Origin: Dyella_B sp035508675 | GTDB taxonomy: Bacteria; Pseudomonadota; Gammaproteobacteria; Xanthomonadales; Rhodanobacteraceae | Assembly (NCBI RefSeq): GCF_035508675.1 | Contig: NZ_DATJMN010000320.1 | Span: forward strand, 1 to 38,377 | Length of the DNA: 38,377 nt | Direction of reading: 5' to 3' | In this document: one piece after another, positions 24,593 through 32,580 of the stretch | Position numbering within the stretch: position 1 is the first letter of the stretch | How the letters are laid out: every line of letters begins with the position of its first letter | Position numbers and translations under genes: made by a program | The notes under the pieces: model-generated | Databases searched by the model: none | Told to the model about the DNA's origin: nothing | The model's input: the letters and a program-made list of their open reading frames with translations, nothing else

Positions 24593-25345
24593 TCACTCGC
24601 GCAATGCAGAAGGCAGCGTGCCGAAGCGTATGCGGAATCGCGTGGCGAAACGCGACGGCGAGCGATAGCCGCAGTCGTCGGCGATGCGCTTGAGCGGTTG
24701 CGTGGTGGTCTGGATCAAGGTGAGTGCGCGGGCCAGGCGCACTTCTTCCAGCACCGCACGGAAGCTGGTGTTTTCCGCTGCGAGTTTGCGCCGCAGCGTC
24801 GCTGCGCTCATCGCCATTGCGGCGGCAATGTCTTCGGCGCGCCACGCTTTGTCCGGTGCCGCAGCCAGCAGCATGCGTACGCGTTCGGCCAGCGCGGGTT
24901 GTTGCATCGCTACTGGGCGAAAGCCGCCGAGATCCAGCGCTTCCAGCAGCTCGCGTACGCGATGCACCAGCACCGCTTGCGGCAATGGCTGCTGCAGGCC
25001 TGATTCGGCGTGCGCGAACGCCTGGTCCAGCGCGGGAGAGGGCGGTAGTACCGCCCAGGCCGTGGGTGTGGCGTCTGAGGTCCAGTGCTTTTCCAGCAGC
25101 AGATCGCGGGACACCGCCACGCACGTGGAAAGATAGGGGCCATCGCTGGCCGGCAGGTTTTCCACGTTGAGCAGCACGCCGGGCGTAACGATCAGATAGT
25201 GTCCGGTGTCCACTGCTTCACGCCGCGTGCCATCGGCCAGCCGTTTCTGGCCGGCGCGGATGCGTGCAACGACGAAATCGCCGAACGGCACCGCCGCCAC
25301 GCGCTGCCGCCGCCTGGCATGGATGTTCAGCAGCGCAACGCTCAT
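24593..25345 (-). CDS. AraC-family transcriptional regulator
   Basis: A 250-residue protein. The N-terminal ~130 residues form a cupin-like sensing domain (RREAVDTGHYLIVTPGVLLN). The C-terminal HTH pair (about 155-248) reads WRAEDIAAAMAMSAATLRRK and LKRIADDCGYRSPSRFATRF, the AraC/XylS signature. It starts 13 bp after aguA and is followed by the symporter, so it is probably part of the operon and may control symporter or agu genes. Confidence 0.9.
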   Translation of the reverse strand: MSVALLNIHARRRQRVAAVPFGDFVVARIRAGQKRLADGTRREAVDTGHYLIVTPGVLLNVENLPASDGPYLSTCVAVSRDLLLEKHWTSDATPTAWAVLPPSPALDQAFAHAESGLQQPLPQAVLVHRVRELLEALDLGGFRPVAMQQPALAERVRMLLAAAPDKAWRAEDIAAAMAMSAATLRRKLAAENTSFRAVLEEVRLARALTLIQTTTQPLKRIADDCGYRSPSRFATRFRIRFGTLPSALRE

Positions 25346-25358
25346 CGGCGGTCGGCGA

Positions 25359-26396
25359 TCAGCGCACCACGCCGGCCGGCAATTGCATGGTGATGCAATG
25401 CAGGCTGCCGTTTTGCCAGATCAGCGGGCGGCAGGGAACCTGCACCACCGTGCGGCCGGGATGCGCTGCGCCGATGATGCGCGCGGCTTCGTCGTCGGCA
25501 GCATCGCCATAGGCGGGAACCAGTACCGCGCCGTTGATGATCAGGTAATTCGCGTAAGACGCGGCCAGGCGCCGGCCTTCGTCGATGATCGGCTTGGCCC
25601 AGGGCAGCGGGTACAGGGTATAGGGCTTGCCATCCGGCGTGCGCAGCGCAGCCAGTTCTTCGCCCATGCGCTGCAGTTCGGCATGGTGCACGTCGCCGGT
25701 GTCGTCGCAAGCCTGGTAGACGATGCGGTCGCCCGGCGCAAAGCGCGCCAGCGTGTCGATGTGCGCGTCGGTGTCATCGCCTTCCAGGTAACCGTGATCC
25801 AACCACAGCACGCGCTGGGCGTGCAGGCTGTCGCGCAGGATGGCGCTCATGGCTTCGCGCGATTGTTCCGGGTGACGCTGCACCAGGCAGCGCCAGGTGG
25901 TGAGCACGGTGCCGACGCCATCGCTTTCGATACCGCCGCCTTCCAGCGCCCAGTCGATACGCTTGTGCGTAGCTGAGCCGAACACGCCGGCCTGCACCAG
26001 TTCCGCGATCAACGCATCATCCTGCTCCGCGCCGAACTTGCCGCCCCAGCCGGTGAAGCGGAAATCGGTGAGCTGGAAACGGTGGTCGTCACCGCGCAAG
26101 GTGATGGGCCCCGAATCGCGCAACCAGGTGTCGTCGTACGGCAGCTCCACGAAGCGGATGTGCGAAAGATCAGCATGCGCAGCCTGCAACTTTGCGGCGG
26201 CATGCGCGTGCAGCGCGGCATCGGCCACCACGATGATCAGTGGCTGGAAACGCGTGATGGCGGCGGCCAGCGCGACATAGGTGGATTCCACTTGTTCAAG
26301 CCGCTCGGCCCAATCGGTACCGGCATGCGGCCAGGCAATCAACACGGCGGCCTGCGGCTCCCATTCGGCCGGCAGGCGCAAGTTGGAATCGGTCAT
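25359..26396 (-). CDS. aguA: Agmatine deiminase
   Basis: A 345-residue enzyme of the peptidyl-arginine-deiminase fold. Key segments are EWEPQAAVLIAWPH, PYDDTWLRDSGPI, ALEGGGIESDG, WLDHGYLEGDDTDAHIDTLA and the catalytic Cys (C334) in NGSLHCITMQ. It converts agmatine to N-carbamoylputrescine and ammonia, feeding AguB at 21544-22434. It leads a leftward gene set ending with aguB. Arginine decarboxylase is not in this window. Confidence 0.95.
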   Translation of the reverse strand: MTDSNLRLPAEWEPQAAVLIAWPHAGTDWAERLEQVESTYVALAAAITRFQPLIIVVADAALHAHAAAKLQAAHADLSHIRFVELPYDDTWLRDSGPITLRGDDHRFQLTDFRFTGWGGKFGAEQDDALIAELVQAGVFGSATHKRIDWALEGGGIESDGVGTVLTTWRCLVQRHPEQSREAMSAILRDSLHAQRVLWLDHGYLEGDDTDAHIDTLARFAPGDRIVYQACDDTGDVHHAELQRMGEELAALRTPDGKPYTLYPLPWAKPIIDEGRRLAASYANYLIINGAVLVPAYGDAADDEAARIIGAAHPGRTVVQVPCRPLIWQNGSLHCITMQLPAGVVR

Positions 26397-26497
26397 GGGG
26401 ACGACACTCGCGCTAAGGGGAATCGCCTGGCGATGAGCCAGGCAGGCAAGTGTGAAAGTTTACGATGCCGCTGTGACTTGCGCGAGGCAGTCGATCC

Positions 26498-26842
26498 TTA
26501 GTTCACCGCGCCCGGATCCCGGTTGTTCCCCGCCGGCGTATTCAGCACCGCGTGAATCACATGGCTCTTTTCGAAGTACACGATGAAATTCGAGTACTCC
26601 CAACGATTGATGGTCGGATGGTGCGCCGAATCCCCACCACGCGGCGAAAGCTTGCGCAGCGGCGCGCCGTACTGCTTCTCCACCTGCGCCATGCTCATGC
26701 CGCGCGCCGGCAGGTGCATGGTTTTTTCTTCCTGCACGCGCTGGGTCAGCGTTTCCTGGGCATGGGCAGCCTGCGCTACGGCCAGACCGGCGCCGAGGGC
26801 CATGGCTGCCAGCAAGGGCAGGGTATGACGGTGCTTGAACAT
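26498..26842 (-). CDS. Small secreted protein, possibly BamE/SmpA-like
   Basis: A 114-residue protein with a signal peptide (to AAHAQ, about residue 28) and no lipobox. The mature part (GMSMAQVEKQYGAPLRKLSP, then INRWEYSNFIVYFEKSHVIH) has the helix plus WxY/VYF strand pattern of BamE/SmpA-like domains. I do not recognise a specific family. It may be an envelope assembly factor or a lineage-specific periplasmic protein. It lies alone between aguA and the ABC-F gene. Confidence 0.7.
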   Translation of the reverse strand: MFKHRHTLPLLAAMALGAGLAVAQAAHAQETLTQRVQEEKTMHLPARGMSMAQVEKQYGAPLRKLSPRGGDSAHHPTINRWEYSNFIVYFEKSHVIHAVLNTPAGNNRDPGAVN

Positions 26843-26986
26843 GATTCCCCTCTCCGCACAAAGCGTTGCCGCGCTGTTTTAGCAGAACCGTGAAAGTCCC
26901 GCTATGAGCAAAACTCTCAGATGTGACGGCCACACCCGTTATCATGTGCGGCTTCGGGCGCTGCGCCCGGCTTAGCCAGACCTCAC

Positions 26987-28879
26987 ATGATTGCGTTTCG
27001 CCACTTCGCCCTGCGCCGCGGCAGCCGCTTGCTGCTGTCCGATATCGACCTTGTCATCCAGAGCGGCTGGCGCCTGGGCGTGGTGGGGCGCAACGGCTGC
27101 GGCAAGTCCAGCCTGTTCGCGGCCTTGCAGGGGCAACTGGAGGCCGATGCGGGCGAACTGGACCTGCCGGCCAAGCTGCGCCTGGCCTCGGTGGCGCAGG
27201 AGACGCCAGCCTTGCCCGACCCGGCCATCGACTACGTGATGGGCGGCGACGTGGAACTGGCCACCGCCATCCGCGACGAGGCCGATGCCCAGGCGCGCGG
27301 CGATACCGAGGCGATGGCGCGCGCCCATCACCGCATCGAAGAGCTGCATGGCTACGATGCCCGCGCCCGCGCCGGCCGCCTGCTGCACGGGCTGGGCTTC
27401 AGCCCGGAAACGCATGAGCGAGCCGTCTGCGAATTCTCCGGCGGCTGGCGCGTGCGCCTGAACCTGGCCCGCGCGCTGATGGCCCCATCGGAGCTACTGC
27501 TGCTGGACGAACCCACCAACCACTTGGACCTGGATGCGGTGCTGTGGCTGGAAGAATGGCTGCGCCGCTATCAAGGCACCTTGCTGGTGATCTCGCACGA
27601 CCGCGAATTCCTCGATGGTGTGATCACCCACACCCTGCACCTCACCGAGGGCAGGGCCAAACTCTACGCCGGCAACTACAGCGCCTTCGAGCGGCAACGC
27701 GCCGAGCAATTGCGCCTGCAGCAGATCGCCCACGAGCGCGAACAGGCCGAGCGCGCGCATCTGCAATCGTTCATTGATCGCTTCAAGGCCAAGGCCAGCA
27801 AGGCCAAGCAGGCGCAATCGCGCGTGAAGCGGCTGGAGAAGATGGCGGGTACCGAAGCGGTGCGAGCGGAGCGTGCGTTCCGCTTCCAGTTCGCGGTGCC
27901 GGATCGCTTGCCCGATTCGATGCTGCAACTGGAAGAGGTGGAGGCCGGCTATGCCGCTGACGCCGGCGCGCCGCCCGCCGTCATTCTTCGCGACGTGCGC
28001 TTTCGTTTGGAAGCCGGCGAACGCGTCGGCCTGCTCGGCCCCAACGGCGCGGGCAAATCCACGTTGGTGAAAACCCTGGTCGGCGAACTGCCCGCGCTGC
28101 AGGGCGAGCGCAAGGTGCACAAGGATCTCAAGATCGGCTACTTCGCCCAGCACACGGTGGAAAGCCTGCACGAAGGCGCCAGCCCGTTCGATCATCTGCA
28201 GGACAAAGCGCCCGGCGTCGGTGCGCAAGTGTTGCGCGATTTTCTCGGCGGCTGGAATTTCGCCGGCGATCGCGCGTTCGAATCGGTCGACGGTTTCTCC
28301 GGCGGCGAGCGCGCACGCCTGGCACTGGCGCTGATCGCCTGGGACAAACCCAATCTGCTGCTGCTCGACGAACCGACCAACCATCTCGATCTGGACATGC
28401 GCGAAGCCCTGGCCGATGCGCTGGCCGATTTCGACGGCGCGCTGGTGCTGGTCTCACACGATCGCCATCTGCTGGGCATGGTCTGCGACAGCTTCTGGCG
28501 CGTGGCCGATCACAAAGTCGAAGCCTTCGACGGCGACCTGGAAGATTACGCCCGCTGGCTGCGTGCACGCGGCGCGGCTCCCCGCAAAACAGGGGAAGAA
28601 GCCAAGCCCGTGGAATCCGCCGCCGATCGCCGCCGCGCCGCTGCCGCGCAGCGCGAAAGCGAAAAAGCCTCGCGCCAACGCGTCAAGAAGATCGAAACGC
28701 GCGTCGCTGCCATCGACGAAGAGCTCACCAAGCTGGAACAGAAACTCGCCGATCCGGCCACCTACAACGGCCCCACCGCCGAACTGATGAAGCTCGGCCA
28801 GCGCCAGGCAGAATTGCGCAAAGAGAAGGAAACCCTCGAAGCCGAGTGGCTCGAGTTGTACGAACTGCTCGAAGCCTGA
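26987..28879 (+). CDS. yheS: ABC-F ATPase, YheS type
   Basis: A 630-residue duplicated ATPase without membrane segments. Both halves have Walker A (GRNGCGKS at 34-41; GPNGAGKS), signatures (FSGGWRVR; FSGGERAR) and identical Walker B plus D-loop LLLLDEPTNHLD. The inter-domain linker (EREQAERAHLQSFIDRFKAK) is the tRNA-contacting segment of ABC-F proteins, and a charged coiled coil occupies the last ~90 residues. ABC-F proteins act on ribosomes. Length fits YheS (637). Uup is the alternative. It ends 3 bp before rpfE. Confidence 0.9.
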   Translation: MIAFRHFALRRGSRLLLSDIDLVIQSGWRLGVVGRNGCGKSSLFAALQGQLEADAGELDLPAKLRLASVAQETPALPDPAIDYVMGGDVELATAIRDEADAQARGDTEAMARAHHRIEELHGYDARARAGRLLHGLGFSPETHERAVCEFSGGWRVRLNLARALMAPSELLLLDEPTNHLDLDAVLWLEEWLRRYQGTLLVISHDREFLDGVITHTLHLTEGRAKLYAGNYSAFERQRAEQLRLQQIAHEREQAERAHLQSFIDRFKAKASKAKQAQSRVKRLEKMAGTEAVRAERAFRFQFAVPDRLPDSMLQLEEVEAGYAADAGAPPAVILRDVRFRLEAGERVGLLGPNGAGKSTLVKTLVGELPALQGERKVHKDLKIGYFAQHTVESLHEGASPFDHLQDKAPGVGAQVLRDFLGGWNFAGDRAFESVDGFSGGERARLALALIAWDKPNLLLLDEPTNHLDLDMREALADALADFDGALVLVSHDRHLLGMVCDSFWRVADHKVEAFDGDLEDYARWLRARGAAPRKTGEEAKPVESAADRRRAAAAQRESEKASRQRVKKIETRVAAIDEELTKLEQKLADPATYNGPTAELMKLGQRQAELRKEKETLEAEWLELYELLEA

Positions 28880-28882
28880 GCC

Positions 28883-29797
28883 ATGACCGATACCGTGCCG
28901 CGAACCGTGGAATGCTGGTTGCCGGCCTGGCCGCGTTTCGATCGCTTGCATCCCTTGCGCATGCAGTTGCAGCGCGCCGATCGTCTTGCCGACGGCGCGG
29001 TGGGTTATCTCGGCGGCCTGTCAGCTTATTTTTCCTGCGCGGGCGGCATGCCCGCGGCCGCGCTCACCCGCGACTACCTGGTGGGCGATGCTGGCGACAC
29101 GTACTGGCTCAGCGCCGATCCCGCCTGGGTGCAACCGGACCTGACCGGCGCGCGATTGATGGCCTGTGGCCAGTTGCCGTTGAGCATGGACGAAGCAGAG
29201 GCATTGGCCGAGCCCTTGCACGCCGTGTTCGCCGAGGAAGGCATGCAACTGCATGTCTCTTCGCCGCAACGCTGGCATCTGCGCTTGCCGGCGGCGCACG
29301 CAGTGCCCGATTTCCCCGCGCCGGAAACCGCGCTCGGCGAAGATCTCTACGAACATCTGCCGCAAGGTGAGCAAGCGCGCCGCTGGCGCGTGCTGTTCAA
29401 TGAAGCGCAGGTGCTGCTGCATCAACATCCCCTCAACGCGCAGCGCCGCGAACGCGGCCTGCCGCCGGTCAACAGCCTGTGGTTCTGGGGCGGTGGCGCA
29501 TTGCCGGCGCGCATCGATACGGCATTGCGCGGCGTGATCGGCGAAGACCTGCTGCTGTTGGCGCTGGCCAAACGCGCCGGCATTCCCGTGCAGCCCCGCA
29601 GGCGCCTGGATGCGGCCAGCGCCGGCTGGCTGATTGACCTGCAGGATCAGCCAGCCGATGCGATCGCTACGGAGTGGTGGCCCAGCTTGCAGCAACTATG
29701 CAAGCGTGAGCGAGTGCTGTTTACCTGCGCCAGCGGCGAGCGCTGGCTGCACCGTCCTTGGCATCGCCTGCGCGTCTGGCGGCGGAGCGTGTCGTAA
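28883..29797 (+). CDS. rpfE: RpfE-like protein
   Basis: A 304-residue soluble protein, rich in Trp, Leu and Arg. It starts MTDTVPRTVECWLPAWPRFD and includes LFNEAQVLLHQHPLNAQRRE and LPPVNSLWFWGGGALP. The pattern and its coupling to recJ match RpfE of Xanthomonas/Xylella, also annotated as a phosphoglycerate-mutase-like protein. In Xanthomonas, rpfE lies in the cluster regulating pathogenicity factors by diffusible signal. The molecular function is unknown. Its TAA overlaps the recJ ATG by one base. Confidence 0.75.
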   Translation: MTDTVPRTVECWLPAWPRFDRLHPLRMQLQRADRLADGAVGYLGGLSAYFSCAGGMPAAALTRDYLVGDAGDTYWLSADPAWVQPDLTGARLMACGQLPLSMDEAEALAEPLHAVFAEEGMQLHVSSPQRWHLRLPAAHAVPDFPAPETALGEDLYEHLPQGEQARRWRVLFNEAQVLLHQHPLNAQRRERGLPPVNSLWFWGGGALPARIDTALRGVIGEDLLLLALAKRAGIPVQPRRRLDAASAGWLIDLQDQPADAIATEWWPSLQQLCKRERVLFTCASGERWLHRPWHRLRVWRRSVS

Positions 29798-31515
29798 TGC
29801 GCCAGGTCTTGAAGCGGCGCCCGCTGCTGGGTGAACCGGCGGGCTGGGGGCAAGCCGTGCATCCGGTGCTGCAGCGTATCTATGCTGCACGCGGCGTGCT
29901 CGGCCCCGAACAGGCCGAGCATCGCTTGACCCGTCTTCTATCGCCGCAGCATTTGAGCGGCATGCAGCAGGCGGTGGCATTGCTGGCCGATGCAATCCGC
30001 AGCGATACCTCCATCGTGATTGCCGGCGACTACGATTGCGATGGCGCCACCGGCGCGGCGGTGGCCGTGCGTGGCTTGCGCATGCTCGGTGCGCAGCGCG
30101 TGGATTACGTGGTGCCGAACCGTTTCGTGCATGGCTATGGCCTCACGCCCGAACTGGTGGCCTCGTTACCTGCACATGCGCAGCTGATCGTCACCGTCGA
30201 CAACGGCATCGCCAGCCTGGCGGGCGTGGCAGCGGCACGCGCGCGCGGCATGCGCGTGATCGTCACCGACCACCATTTGCCCGGCGATCACCTGCCAGCC
30301 GCGGACGCCATCGTCAATCCCAACGTGCAGGGCGACGGTTTTCCCAGCAAGGCGCTGGCCGGCGTGGGTGTGATGTTCTACGTGCTGCTGGCCTTGCGTG
30401 CGCATTTGCGCGAGCAAGATTGGTTTGCGACGAAACCGGAGCCTGACTTATCCGTGCTGCTCGATCTGGTCGCGCTGGGCACGGTGGCCGACCTGGTGCC
30501 GCTGGATTACAACAACCGCGTGCTGGTCGAGGCCGGCATGAAACGCCTGCGCAGCGGTCGCGGTTGCGCTGGCATCCTGGCCTTGATCGAAGCCAGCCAG
30601 CGCAGCGTGGTGTCGCTGTGCGCCAGCGATTTCGCATACGCCATCGGTCCGCGCTTGAACGCGGCCGGCCGCCTGGAAGACATGCGCCTGGGCGTGGAAT
30701 GCCTGCTCACCGACGACGCTGTCCAAGCGCGCCGCTACGCCGAGCTGCTGAGCTCCATCAACCAGGAGCGCCGTGATCTGCAAGCCGCCATGGTGGCCGA
30801 AGCCGAAGTGATGGTGGCCGGCGCCGCCCACGTGGATACGCAGACGGTGGGCGTCACGCTGTTCGAGCCAAGCTGGCATGCCGGTGTAGTGGGGCTGGTC
30901 GCCTCCAAGCTGAAGGAGCGCCTGCATCGCCCGGTGATCGCCTTCGCGCCGGCCGGTGAGGACGATCCCGATCACCTGCGTGGCTCGGCACGCTCCATCG
31001 CCGGCTTTCATATCCGCGATGCCTTGGCGGTGGTCGATGCACGCCACCCCGGCTTGATCGAACGCTTCGGCGGTCACGCCATGGCGGCGGGGCTCAGTCT
31101 GGAAACCCAGCACTACCCGCGTTTTGCCGAGGCGTTCGATGCCGTCGCGCGCGAGTGGCTGAGCGAGGAGCAACTGCAGGCCGTGCTCTACACCGACGGC
31201 GAAATGCCGGCCGGCCTGTTCACCCTGGACATGGCGCGCATGCTGCGCTACGCCGGCCCGTGGGGGCAGGCCTTTCCCGAACCCGTGTTCGAAAACCGCT
31301 TCGAATGCTTCAGCTGGCGGCCGATGGGCGAACGGCATCTGCGCTTGAGCCTGCGCGATCCGCGCGATGACGCCGTCCACGATGCCGTGATGTTCAACGC
31401 TTATGACGGCAAGCCGCCGCCGGCAGTGATGCGCGCGGCGTACGAACTCACCATCAATGATTGGCAGGGCAGGGAATCGCCGCGGCTGCTGCTGCGCTAT
31501 ATGGAACCGGCCTAG
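29797..31515 (+). CDS. recJ: Single-stranded-DNA exonuclease RecJ
   Basis: A 572-residue 5'-3' ssDNA exonuclease acting in recombination and mismatch repair. The DHH motifs are GDYDCDGAT (77-85), TVDNGI and VTDHHLPG (DHH at 158-160), then NPN and AGVGVMFYVLLAL. The DHHA1 part has RGSARSIAGFHI and FGGHAMAAGLSLE. E. coli RecJ is 577 residues. The start is ATG 29797, overlapping the rpfE stop. The TAG stop (31513-31515) lies at the left edge of a foldback element. Confidence 0.96.
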   Translation: MRQVLKRRPLLGEPAGWGQAVHPVLQRIYAARGVLGPEQAEHRLTRLLSPQHLSGMQQAVALLADAIRSDTSIVIAGDYDCDGATGAAVAVRGLRMLGAQRVDYVVPNRFVHGYGLTPELVASLPAHAQLIVTVDNGIASLAGVAAARARGMRVIVTDHHLPGDHLPAADAIVNPNVQGDGFPSKALAGVGVMFYVLLALRAHLREQDWFATKPEPDLSVLLDLVALGTVADLVPLDYNNRVLVEAGMKRLRSGRGCAGILALIEASQRSVVSLCASDFAYAIGPRLNAAGRLEDMRLGVECLLTDDAVQARRYAELLSSINQERRDLQAAMVAEAEVMVAGAAHVDTQTVGVTLFEPSWHAGVVGLVASKLKERLHRPVIAFAPAGEDDPDHLRGSARSIAGFHIRDALAVVDARHPGLIERFGGHAMAAGLSLETQHYPRFAEAFDAVAREWLSEEQLQAVLYTDGEMPAGLFTLDMARMLRYAGPWGQAFPEPVFENRFECFSWRPMGERHLRLSLRDPRDDAVHDAVMFNAYDGKPPPAVMRAAYELTINDWQGRESPRLLLRYMEPA

Positions 31516-31794
31516 GGATAATGGCACTGACTTAAGCGTCATTGCTCCATGGCCTGCCGCGATTTGCTCCCTCCCCTGCGACAGTAGGGGAGGGCTGGGG
31601 TGGGGTTGCTTGGGCTTTAGCGTGCAGCCGAATGTCGCTATGACTTCTGATAACAAGCAGCAATGCGGCAACGTCGGGCTCTTGCCACTCGCTGCGCTCG
31701 CACCCCACCCCAACCCACCCCAACTGGCGCAGGGGAGGGGGCACATCACTGCAAGCGTCGAGATACACGCTTAAGTTAGTGCCATTGGGCCTAG
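31512..31794. mobile_element. Foldback, MITE-like element after recJ
   Basis: A 283-bp non-coding element. AATGGCACT-g-ACTTAAGCGT (31520-31539) is matched in inverse at 31767-31786 with 19 of 20 bases, and CTAGG repeats at both outer edges in inverse. Inside each arm lie inverse CCCTCCCCTGCG and CTGGGGTGGGGTTGC-type blocks (31570-31610 against 31698-31742). It fills most of the 371-bp gap between recJ and the STAS-like gene. It has no ORF of its own, so a transposase would have to act in trans. Confidence 0.65.
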
Positions 31795-31886
31795 CGTTAT
31801 CCGCAATTTCACGCCGCTGCACTTGTACCTCGCTGCAAATCGCGCTTGGATAGCATTCTCGGACAAAGCACCAAGGAGCATCGGTC

Positions 31887-32252
31887 ATGATCGAGCAACT
31901 CCCTTCTCTTCCGGCAGGCATCCTGGGCTTTCGCATGCGCGGACTGGTTACCGCGCAGGACTACGAAAGCGTCATGGTGCCGGACATCGAAGCGGCCTTC
32001 GCGTTGAATCGCAAGCTGCGCCTGGTGATCCACATCGGCGACGATTTCACCGGCTTCGCGCCCGGCGCGATGTGGGACGACGTCAAGCTCGGCTTTCGCC
32101 ACATCAGCGGCTGGGAACGCACCGCGCTGGTCACCGACGTGGGCTGGATACGGGTGATGTCCAGCATGTTCGGCTTCGCCATGCCCACGCATTTCAAGTT
32201 GTTTGCGGATGCCGAACTGGATGACGCCATTCGTTGGGTGTCTTCCCACTGA
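31887..32252 (+). CDS. STAS/SpoIIAA-like protein
   Basis: A 121-residue protein of the SpoIIAA-like (CRAL-TRIO/STAS) group. LGFRMRGLVTAQDYESVMVP at the start, KLRLVIHIGDDFTGFAPGAM in the middle and IRVMSSMFGFAMPTHFKLF near the end fit this fold. It has no signal or membrane segment. Members are small cytosolic proteins of unclear function. AAGGAG (31873-31878) precedes the ATG. It lies before the asnB attenuator region but is not clearly part of that operon. Confidence 0.8.
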   Translation: MIEQLPSLPAGILGFRMRGLVTAQDYESVMVPDIEAAFALNRKLRLVIHIGDDFTGFAPGAMWDDVKLGFRHISGWERTALVTDVGWIRVMSSMFGFAMPTHFKLFADAELDDAIRWVSSH

Positions 32253-32335
32253 GGGTGCACCCAAGCCGGCGCCGATGGCATCGGTAACGCTTGTAACCGT
32301 TGCGTGCGCTGCGGACTTGTGTTGAAGTCAAGCCC

Positions 32336-32464
32336 ATGCCTGCCTACCTCGCCAGCCACTTCGTCAAAACCCGCGCCCTGTCGGCGCGTGTTGCCACGGC
32401 TGCAACGGTCCTGAATAACAACGCCAATAACAATAACCGCAACCGCGGACGGGCCGGCGTGTAG
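32336..32464 (+). CDS. asnB leader peptide (Asn-rich, attenuator control)
   Basis: A 42-codon ORF, ATG 32336 to TAG 32462-32464. Codons 27-37 read NNNANNNNRNR, giving eight Asn codons (AAT or AAC) in eleven. The rest is MPAYLASHFVKTRALSARVA and TAATVL before them, GRAGV after. It ends 24 bp before a terminator hairpin and 116 bp before asnB. Leader peptides of amino-acid biosynthesis genes carry runs of codons for the end product, and asparagine is the product of AsnB. The ribosome-binding site is weak; a possible -35 (TTGCGT, 32300) would place the transcript start near the ATG, so it may be leaderless. Missed by ordinary gene callers. Confidence 0.85.
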   Translation: MPAYLASHFVKTRALSARVATAATVLNNNANNNNRNRGRAGV

Positions 32465-32524
32465 ACGAGAGCAGCAAACAGACACACGCAAAAGGGCCCG
32501 CCAAGTGCGGGCCCTTTTGTTTTT
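32406..32524 (+). promoter_or_regulatory. Asparagine-responsive transcription attenuator of asnB
   Basis: Segment 1, CGGTCC (32406-32411), ends 2 bp before the first Asn codon and can pair with segment 2, GGGCCG (32451-32456). Segment 2 can instead pair, as GG-a-CGGGCC (32447-32455), with segment 3, GGCCCGCC (32495-32502), inside the 5' arm of the terminator (segments 3 and 4, 32489-32519). A ribosome stalled on early Asn codons would cover segment 1, free segment 2, and favour the 2:3 antiterminator. With enough Asn-tRNA, 1:2 and 3:4 form and transcription stops. The pairings were found by eye. Confidence 0.78.
32489..32524 (+). terminator. Attenuator terminator hairpin before asnB
   Basis: CAAAAGGGCCCGC (32489-32501) pairs perfectly over 13 bp with GCGGGCCCTTTTG (32507-32519) across CAAGT, followed by five T (32520-32524). 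Confidence 0.93.
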
Positions 32525-32580
32525 CCAGCATGTTGTTTTCAGCGTTTCACCCAACCAGCGAGCCAACAAGGAAATCCATC

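Noticed and set aside
30448..31749. Leftward 433-codon frame over recJ
   Set aside because: Shadow of recJ; it also runs into the foldback element and has no recognisable motifs.
32489..32524. Hairpin before asnB as a plain terminator of the STAS-like gene
   Set aside because: It is 237 bp from that gene, directly after an ORF dense in Asn codons and before the asparagine synthetase gene, which fits attenuation better.
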